A stretch of 12,543 bases of DNA from Candidatus Rokuibacteriota bacterium. Lineage in GTDB: Bacteria > Methylomirabilota > Methylomirabilia > Rokubacteriales > CSP1-6. The notes beneath the pieces are model-generated. The model was not told the origin of the DNA. It did no database searches and saw only the letters and a list, made by a program, of their open reading frames with translations. Made by a program: the position numbers and the translations under genes. Positions 7,017 through 12,543 of this stretch are shown here, piece after piece (positions within the stretch are counted from its first letter, which is position 1; each line of letters begins with the position of its first letter). Where the stretch lies: the NCBI GenBank assembly GCA_003221435.1, contig QHRS01000110.1:1-12543 (forward strand). The letters are read 5' to 3'.

Positions 7017-9581
7017 ATGTCGGTTCGCGCATGCGCGGCAACGAAGTTCGCCGCCCTGCTCATGCTCACGACGCTCGCCGGTGTTCCCGCGATAGGAGGG
7101 GCCGCCGGCCCGGTGCCGGCGGGCACGCTGAGCGGGGTTGGATCCTGGACCAAGCTTCCGCCGCCTTCGGTGCGTGATGCAGGGGTCGCGCTCGATCGGG
7201 CCAGGAATCGGCTGCTGGTGTTCGGCGGCTCCGACGACAACAACGTGAGCAACGAGCTGTGGGCGCTCGCGCTCGACGGCAGCGCGACGTGGACGCGTGT
7301 CGCGACCAACGGCACGCCGCCCCCCGCGCGTCACAATCACAACGTGCTCTACGATCCGGCGCACGACGAAGTTTGGGTGTTTGGCGGAGCTGACGCGAAC
7401 GAAGCCTCACTCAACGATGTATGGACGCTGTCGCTGGCGAGCGTGACTCCGACCTGGACCCAGCTGTCTCCGGCCGGCCCGTCGCCCGTCGCCCGCTCTT
7501 ACGCGTCTGCGGTGCTCGATACCGCCAACGATCGGGTGCTTCTGTTCGGCGGCGCACAGGTTCCCGGGACGAACGGCCCGCCCAGCGGATTCCTGAATGA
7601 CCTCTGGGCCATGTCGTTGTCGGATCCTTCGGCGTGGACGGCGCTCGCTCCGAACGGCAGCGCACCATCGGCGCGCGCGGGTGCCCAGATGATCTGGGAC
7701 GGCGCGAACCAACGGCTGATCGTCTACGGCGGGTTCGACGGCAGCTTCCTCGGCGACACATATGCCCTGGGTCTGTCGGGAACTCCGGCGTGGAGCACGC
7801 TCGCGCCAAGTGGCGGCCCGCCCACCAACCGTGCCGTCGGGTCAGCGGTGTGGAATCCGCAGGGGAACCAGATGCTGATCTATGGCGGCTTCGGCAGCGC
7901 CAGCGGCTCGAACTACCTCAGCGATGCGTGGTCGCTCTCGCTGGGCGCGAGCCCGGCGTGGAGCGCCCTGTCGCCGTCGGGCGGGCCGCCCACGGCGCGC
8001 CAGACGCCCCAGTCGGTGTACGACCCGATGACGCAGTCGATGGTGATGTACGGCGGCGGGGACGTCGGCAATGGCCAGACGGTGAGCGACTTGGTTTGGA
8101 GCCTGAGCCTGGGAGGGTCGCCGGCGTGGGCCCAGATCGGCGGCGGCGCCATGCCGCGCAGCGATGGAGCGGCCGCGATCTTTGATCCGGTTCGCCATCG
8201 CCTGGTGACGTTCGGCGGGCGGCCGTATCCGTCCTACTCCAACGACGTATGGACGTTCGACCTTCAAGGCAACTGGGCCAAGCTGACGCCGACCGGTACT
8301 CCGCCCGCGGCGCGCAACGCGCACACGTCGATCTACGACCCAGTGCGCGACCGGATGTTGGTCTACGGCGGAACGGATTCCGCGAACGTCTATGGCGATG
8401 TGTGGGCGCTGTCCCTGTCGGGTTCGCCCGCCTGGACCCAGGTCGTCACCGGCGGTGGTCCACCTACCGCCCGCGCGCAGCACGTCGCGGTCTACGACAG
8501 TCAGCGCGATCGGATGGTGATCCATGGGGGCTGGGGTCCGGGCGACACGGGCGATATGTGGGCGCTCGATCTCGCCACCAACACCTGGAGCTCGGTGATC
8601 ACGAGCGCCGGCGGGCCGGGATTCCGGCAGCAGCATGCCGCGGTCTACGACCCGATCAATGACCGCATCGTGATGTTCGGCGGCGGCCCCGACAATACGC
8701 TGTGGTCGGTGAACTTCTCCGGAACTCCAGCTTGGTCCCAGCTACCCTTCACCGGCTCCTCGCCACGCGCGCGATTCGGCATGGGCGCGGTGTACGATGC
8801 GCCGGCGCACTCGATGCTCTTGTTCGGCGGGACGCCGTCGAACACCGACTCGGTCGACAATACGACCAGCATGCTCCACTTGATCGGCACGCCGGAGTGG
8901 TCCCAGCTCGACTTGGGTCTCGAGCTGCCTTCGCCGCGGGAGAATCCGCTGGCGGCGATGGATCAGAGCTCCGAATCGTTCTACATCGGCGGCGGCTGCT
9001 GTCAGAACTACTCGGACATGTGGAGGACAACGATCGACCACACCACCGCGGCGCTCGCGTCCCTGGTGAGCTCGACCGCAACAGCTCAAGACGTCAAAGT
9101 GAATTGGTGGGTGTCAAGCACCACTGGCCCCGTGACGATCGAGCGCAGCGATGGTTCGGGCTGGAAGTTGGCCGATGTCCGCACGGTCAGCGGCACCGGA
9201 TTGCTCCAGTACGACGACCGCGACGTGATCTCGGGACATCGTTACGGATACCGGCTGATCATCATGTCCGGCGCCACATCGGTGCCGATGGCCGAAGTCT
9301 GGGTCGACGTGCCCGGATCTGCAGTCGCTCTCGCGCTCGGCGGTTTTCAGCCCAATCCCGCGGGGGCGGGCGCGGGCGTGCAGTTCACGCTTCAGGGGGC
9401 GGCTCCGGCGCGTCTCGAGATGATCGACGTTGCCGGCCGCCAGGTGTTCTCGCGCGAGGTCGGGAGTCTCGGCGCCGGCGAGCACCGGGTGGGAGTGAAC
9501 GGCGCCACACCGGGAATCTACCTTCTGCGGTTGACGCAGTCCGGCCACACCGTCACCACCAAGGCAACGTTGATACAGTAG
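7017..9581 (+). CDS. Secreted 12-repeat kelch beta-propeller protein with C-terminal sorting domain
   Basis: An 854-residue exported protein of unknown binding partner. Signal peptide about residues 1-30 (KFAALLMLTTLAG...AIGGAAG). From about 42 to 675 there are 12 kelch motifs. Each has a hydrophobic strand ending in a Gly-Gly pair (first FGG at residue 69; others VFGG, LFGG, VYGG, IHGG; last IGGG at 658) and most have a later D-x-W-x-L strand, at roughly 53-residue spacing. Twelve blades could form two six-bladed propellers or another split. Residues 679 to about 768 look like a fibronectin type III-like sandwich (VTIERSDGSGW, YGYRLI). Residues 769-854 are a FlgD-like/type A sorting domain (FQPNPAG, LEMIDVAGRQVFSREVG, GIYLLRL). 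The only cysteines of the mature chain are adjacent, Cys661-Cys662, in the last kelch motif. ATG 7017 follows AAGGAGG. Many such proteins are scaffolds or carbohydrate-binding; no galactose-oxidase active site is claimed. Confidence 0.9.
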   Translation: MSVRACAATKFAALLMLTTLAGVPAIGGAAGPVPAGTLSGVGSWTKLPPPSVRDAGVALDRARNRLLVFGGSDDNNVSNELWALALDGSATWTRVATNGTPPPARHNHNVLYDPAHDEVWVFGGADANEASLNDVWTLSLASVTPTWTQLSPAGPSPVARSYASAVLDTANDRVLLFGGAQVPGTNGPPSGFLNDLWAMSLSDPSAWTALAPNGSAPSARAGAQMIWDGANQRLIVYGGFDGSFLGDTYALGLSGTPAWSTLAPSGGPPTNRAVGSAVWNPQGNQMLIYGGFGSASGSNYLSDAWSLSLGASPAWSALSPSGGPPTARQTPQSVYDPMTQSMVMYGGGDVGNGQTVSDLVWSLSLGGSPAWAQIGGGAMPRSDGAAAIFDPVRHRLVTFGGRPYPSYSNDVWTFDLQGNWAKLTPTGTPPAARNAHTSIYDPVRDRMLVYGGTDSANVYGDVWALSLSGSPAWTQVVTGGGPPTARAQHVAVYDSQRDRMVIHGGWGPGDTGDMWALDLATNTWSSVITSAGGPGFRQQHAAVYDPINDRIVMFGGGPDNTLWSVNFSGTPAWSQLPFTGSSPRARFGMGAVYDAPAHSMLLFGGTPSNTDSVDNTTSMLHLIGTPEWSQLDLGLELPSPRENPLAAMDQSSESFYIGGGCCQNYSDMWRTTIDHTTAALASLVSSTATAQDVKVNWWVSSTTGPVTIERSDGSGWKLADVRTVSGTGLLQYDDRDVISGHRYGYRLIIMSGATSVPMAEVWVDVPGSAVALALGGFQPNPAGAGAGVQFTLQGAAPARLEMIDVAGRQVFSREVGSLGAGEHRVGVNGATPGIYLLRLTQSGHTVTTKATLIQ

Positions 9582-9596
9582 AACGAAAGCTGCGGG

Positions 9597-9628
9597 GGCG
9601 GCCGTCTGAGATCGCTCAGGCGGCCGCC
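9597..9628 (+). terminator. Strong GC-rich hairpin terminator after the kelch gene
   Basis: A 14-bp stem with a single G-U wobble (arms 9597-9610, GGCGGCCGTCTGAG, and 9615-9628, CTCAGGCGGCCGCC) and a 4-base ATCG loop starts 16 bp after the kelch stop. It is followed by TGACTGTTTCG, a short T-run. It is probably an intrinsic terminator. It may also work for the opposite strand, since the minus-strand remnant ends just before it. Confidence 0.7.
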
Positions 9629-9639
9629 TGACTGTTTCG

Positions 9640-9932
9640 CCAGCTTGCTCCGCGCGCTTGCGATCGATCCCGCGCCCTTCCCTGACGGGCAGGTCGTGAC
9701 GCCGCCAAGCCAGCGCGAGGACCTGGTCGCGCATGCCGCTGATCATGTATTCCGCCTGCCAGGATTTCCCGCGGGCCAGGCTCGTACGAGCGTGCAGGGC
9801 GTAGAGCCAAGCCCACCCGATCACAGGCTCGGCCGGTGGTGGCGGCACCGGCGGGCCGTATGACGCGGCGACGGTCGCGAGCAACACGGACCACGCGTTG
9901 ATGCACGCGACGGCGACGAGGTGGGCGCGCGC
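9640..9932 (-). pseudogene. Decayed fragment resembling the C-terminal part of a nucleotidyltransferase-family protein
   Basis: Minus-strand translation between about 9880 and 9663 gives protein-like sequence: VIGWAWLYALHARTSLARG, then WQAEYMISGMRDQVLALA, then a LPVREGRGID segment. From memory this resembles the C-terminal helical part of proteins annotated as nucleotidyltransferase domain-containing (AadA-like architecture); the assignment is tentative. No catalytic nucleotidyltransferase domain precedes it: the frame upstream runs straight to the TGA stop of the hydrolase gene, and no ribosome binding site is seen. Downstream the frame loses family character (RKRAEQAGETV) and runs into the terminator hairpin. 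It is best read as a remnant left by deletion. The rest of the 351-bp gap between the kelch stop and the hydrolase stop holds only this and the hairpin. Confidence 0.45.
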
Positions 9933-10748
9933 TCACTTGCGAAGCAACTTCTCGAACCAGGCCAGCACGGGCCCGGGCAGGGGGCCATGGTCGGCCCCCG
10001 GGACGATGCGCACCGGCAGTGGCGCGAACCCGTGCGCGCGCGCATCCGCCAGTGCTTGCGCGGTCTGCTGATCGAAGAACCGCACCCCCATGGCCGCAGG
10101 CCCCGTCGGAGCGCCGCATCGGAACACCTGAATGGGGAGCGATCGGAGCTCGCGGCCATGTGAGAACATCGCCGGGTCGATTCCCCGGCGCTGATAGTTG
10201 GTGCTGACCGGCGCGACCGCGCGCCAGCGCTCGGGCCGCCGGAACAGTTGCGCCCACACGGTATGTCCTCCGGCCTCCCAGCCGGTGAGAAATGCCTTCG
10301 GTTCCCCCGCCCAATGCTCCCGGACGTCGGCCAGCACCGCCCCAAGACCGGCGTCGTCGAACGCGAAATCGTCAACCGCGCTGATCGAGTCCCAGTCGGC
10401 GGCGGAATACGAGTAATGCTCCGCCGTTCGAGTCGAACCGCCACCACAGCTGAGCACCTCGGGAGCGACGAGAATGAACGGGCGCCGGCCGCGCGCGGCG
10501 ACGAACCTAGCGAGATTGCCCTCGAACTCCCGGGCCGCATCGGGAATCACGACGACCACCGGCCAGGTTCGCTCGCGGGTCCAGCCCTCGGGCAGCGCGA
10601 GGTGGAAACGCATCGCGTGCGCAGAGGCGCGGTCCGTGGTGATGGCCGCAGGCTCGGGCGCGACCAGCGTCTTCGCGGCGCACAGCAGACCGATGGCGCA
10701 AACGAGCGCGCCCGTTCGGATGATGATGGCGCCGGGAGGCTCCATCAC
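9933..10748 (-). CDS. Exported alpha/beta-hydrolase-fold protein with glutamate at the nucleophile position
   Basis: About 270 residues: a hydrophobic signal or anchor segment (IIIRTGALVCAIGLLCAAK, about 8-26), then an esterase/PHB-depolymerase-like alpha/beta-hydrolase fold. Strand VVVVIPDA and the loop after it fit the core sheet. The nucleophile elbow, normally G-x-S-x-G, reads TGWEAGG with Glu158 where Ser should be (GTG start counted as residue 1). A probable catalytic-type His254 remains in GADHGPLP, and no clear acid loop is seen. Two cysteines (LSCGGG, VFRCGAP) could form a disulfide. It is thus either a non-enzymatic binding protein or an enzyme with altered chemistry. GTG at 10748 and ATG at 10745 are both possible starts, 2 and 5 bases after the TGA of the kinase gene, with no good ribosome binding site, so translation is probably coupled to the kinase gene. 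The fold call is firm to fair; the function is unknown. Confidence 0.8.
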   Translation of the reverse strand: MMEPPGAIIIRTGALVCAIGLLCAAKTLVAPEPAAITTDRASAHAMRFHLALPEGWTRERTWPVVVVIPDAAREFEGNLARFVAARGRRPFILVAPEVLSCGGGSTRTAEHYSYSAADWDSISAVDDFAFDDAGLGAVLADVREHWAGEPKAFLTGWEAGGHTVWAQLFRRPERWRAVAPVSTNYQRRGIDPAMFSHGRELRSLPIQVFRCGAPTGPAAMGVRFFDQQTAQALADARAHGFAPLPVRIVPGADHGPLPGPVLAWFEKLLRK

Positions 10749-10750
10749 AA

Positions 10751-12543
10751 TCAGCGAACGGCGCAGACCATGTCGATCAGCTCGATGGCGACGGAGAGGC
10801 TAGGGAGACGTCGCGCCGGATCCTTCTCCAGACTCTGCCGGAGAAGATCGCTGATGGGTTCGGGCAGATCACTCAATGCCTGCAGATCCGGATCCCGTTC
10901 GAGTGTCGCCGCGGCACGCTCCGCCGCGGTCTGTCCCGGGAACGCCTTGCGGCCGGACAGGCATTCATAGAGACAACACCCGAACGCCCAAACGTCGCAC
11001 CGGTGGTCCACGGGTTTCCCCCGGAGCTGCTCCGGGCTCATGTAGCCGGGCGTGCCTACGACATAACCGTCTGCGGTCCGGTGGCTGAGCGTGGAGTCCG
11101 CGGTGTTTCCCGGGTCCTTCACGACCTTGGCCAGGCCGAAGTCGAGAACCTTCACCTGCTCATGTGGCGTCACCATGATGTTCGATGGCTTCAGGTCGCG
11201 GTGAACGACCCCCTGGCGGTGCGCCGCATCCAGGGCGGCGGCGATTTGCCGGCAGATGCGGTAACTGCGCGTCGGGTCGATCGCCTCTCTTTCAATGAGC
11301 TGACCGAGCGTGTGCCCCGTGACGAACTCCATCGTGATGAAGTGCGCCCCGCCATCTTCCTCCAGCGAGTAGACGACGGCGATGTTGGGATGGCTGAGGT
11401 TCGCGAGAATTTGAGCCTCGCGCTTGAAGCGCGCGAGCGGCTCCGTGCTCAATCGCTGGGACTCGGGCAACATCTTGATCGCGATACGGCGCTTCAGGCG
11501 CGGATCTTCGGCCAGATAGACGGTTCCCATCCCGCCTCTGCCAAGGACGCCCAGAACCGGGTAGCTGCCGAAACGGGCGGGCCCCTCGGGATCGGACCCG
11601 ATCGCGACACCCGGCGCTTGCATTGCCCCTTGTCCGACCGGTGCGCCCATCGCCCGGACGCCCACGGTGTCGATCATGCAGGAGTGCAGGATGTAGTCGT
11701 CCTTGTTAAGGGGAAGGTTGAAGTGATCGCAGTTAACCTCGGAGAAGAAGACTTCACGCGGCCCATCCGCGGTCTGCTCGAGGTAGCCGAGCAAGCGGTT
11801 CTGCCACAGCACGGATAGGGCATCGCTGTCCTCTCCGAACAGCTCGCGCGCGAGCTGCATGGCGATCTCGAGGTCCTTCCTGTCGAAGCGATCCTTGCCG
11901 ATGCTGTGGATGAGCGTGCGTAGGTCGTCGACCAGCCCGCGCGAGAACTCGGTGTCGCCGGTGTAGATCTCGTCGTAGCTCTTACGCGCCGCGTCGGCCG
12001 GCATTCCGCTCGAAGCAATGTGGTTGGCGCAAATGGCCAGCTGCTCGTTGCCGAACGAGCGCGCCACCTCCCGCACACACTGGCGGATCGCCTCCTGTGG
12101 AACTTCGCTCTGACCGTCGTGTCTGGCCTGGCTCACCAGCTCGGAGAGCTTGTTCCCCAGGATCACGATGTCGCGGGGCAGCAGGCGCGTGTGACGCAAG
12201 AGGTACTGCAGGATCGGCTCCCGGATCTGCCGCCCCCGGTTCTCGATGAAGCGATGACCCAGCCAGTGCTGAATCTCGGCGGCTTGCCCGTCCGGCTCGT
12301 GGAGAAGCAAGCCCTCTCCCAAGCGAGCGATCTTCTTCTTGAGGAAGAACTCCGCGCTGGGATACTCCCAGCCGAGTGTCGCGATGTGCGGCTCGCCGCG
12401 GTAGCGGTTCTGATGCTCCCCCCGCAACACGGAGGCGAGCACGTGATCACGCACGCAGACGATGACGTGCAGGCGCCCGCCGAAGTGCTGGTCTCTGAGG
12501 AAGCGCATGGCTCGGAAGAAGAGCCCCTTTTGACACTGCAACC
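10751..12543 (-). CDS. NTPase-like domain fused to a C-terminal Hanks-type Ser/Thr protein kinase (5' partial)
   Basis: The start lies beyond the right edge; the frame is open to the last base, so the TTG at 12541 (used here as residue 1) is not a real start. Residues 1 to about 292 look like the C-terminal half of a P-loop NTPase of the ORC/Sll1717-like type: a beta strand plus sensor-1-like RLHVIVCVRD (23-32), HIATLGW, LLPRDIVILGN (120-130), and a winged-helix-like end (about 243-292). A Gly/Ala/Pro linker follows (293-322). The kinase domain (about 325-590) is complete: glycine loop GRGGMG (334-339), Lys356 in IAIK, HRDLKPSN with Asp449 and Asn454, DFG Asp467, a Thr/Ser-rich activation segment (476-497), and SPE (502-504). 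It ends a few residues before the stop. No membrane segment or extracellular sensor is seen, so it is probably a cytosolic kinase controlled by the NTPase part. It is followed within 2-5 bases by the hydrolase-fold gene. Confidence 0.9.
   Translation of the reverse strand, partial: LQCQKGLFFRAMRFLRDQHFGGRLHVIVCVRDHVLASVLRGEHQNRYRGEPHIATLGWEYPSAEFFLKKKIARLGEGLLLHEPDGQAAEIQHWLGHRFIENRGRQIREPILQYLLRHTRLLPRDIVILGNKLSELVSQARHDGQSEVPQEAIRQCVREVARSFGNEQLAICANHIASSGMPADAARKSYDEIYTGDTEFSRGLVDDLRTLIHSIGKDRFDRKDLEIAMQLARELFGEDSDALSVLWQNRLLGYLEQTADGPREVFFSEVNCDHFNLPLNKDDYILHSCMIDTVGVRAMGAPVGQGAMQAPGVAIGSDPEGPARFGSYPVLGVLGRGGMGTVYLAEDPRLKRRIAIKMLPESQRLSTEPLARFKREAQILANLSHPNIAVVYSLEEDGGAHFITMEFVTGHTLGQLIEREAIDPTRSYRICRQIAAALDAAHRQGVVHRDLKPSNIMVTPHEQVKVLDFGLAKVVKDPGNTADSTLSHRTADGYVVGTPGYMSPEQLRGKPVDHRCDVWAFGCCLYECLSGRKAFPGQTAAERAAATLERDPDLQALSDLPEPISDLLRQSLEKDPARRLPSLSVAIELIDMVCAVR

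Noticed and set aside
9616..10314. 232-codon minus-strand frame covering the hydrolase tail and the remnant.
   Set aside because: It is out of frame with the recognisable hydrolase-fold sequence and is Arg-rich without motifs.

Overview
The window is a 12.5 kb piece of a GC-rich bacterial chromosome. No rRNA, tRNA, CRISPR array, insertion sequence or phage gene is visible. Two secreted proteins end in FlgD-like / type A (T9SS-style) C-terminal sorting domains, with a QNFPNPF-like motif followed by 'VYDxxGRE...AGxY'. That architecture with high GC points to the Fibrobacterota-Chlorobiota-Bacteroidota neighbourhood, for example high-GC candidate phyla such as Eisenbacteria. This placement is inference from domain style only.

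Left part (1-3383, + strand): the 3' part of a giant surface or secreted protein. It starts outside the window and is built from an exact 255-bp tandem array of YDG-type beta domains. These are followed by an Ig-like domain, a post-COAP-1-like 'DFITGGGY' domain and a C-terminal sorting domain. It converges on a secreted prolyl oligopeptidase (3515-5710, - strand) that has an intact Ser/Asp/His triad. A short hairpin lies between the two stop codons.

Middle part (5995-9581, + strand): divergent from the peptidase is a class I SAM-dependent methyltransferase. A 12-repeat kelch protein follows, with a signal peptide, a strong Shine-Dalgarno, a fibronectin-like domain and its own C-terminal sorting domain. 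It ends at a strong GC-rich hairpin (9597-9628).

Right part (9640-12543, - strand): a two-gene, apparently translationally coupled unit. The first gene (5' end outside the window) encodes an unusual fusion: the C-terminal part of what looks like a P-loop NTPase of the ORC/Sll1717-like type, followed by a complete Hanks-type Ser/Thr kinase domain at the very C-terminus, with no membrane segment. The second encodes an exported alpha/beta-hydrolase-fold protein in which the nucleophile-elbow serine is replaced by glutamate. Downstream lies a decayed gene fragment that resembles the C-terminal part of a nucleotidyltransferase-family protein.

The genes do not form an obvious single pathway. The left and middle parts are cell-surface or secretion genes (adhesin-like protein, exported peptidase, exported kelch protein). 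The NTPase-kinase plus pseudo-hydrolase pair is the best candidate for an undescribed signalling or conflict system.
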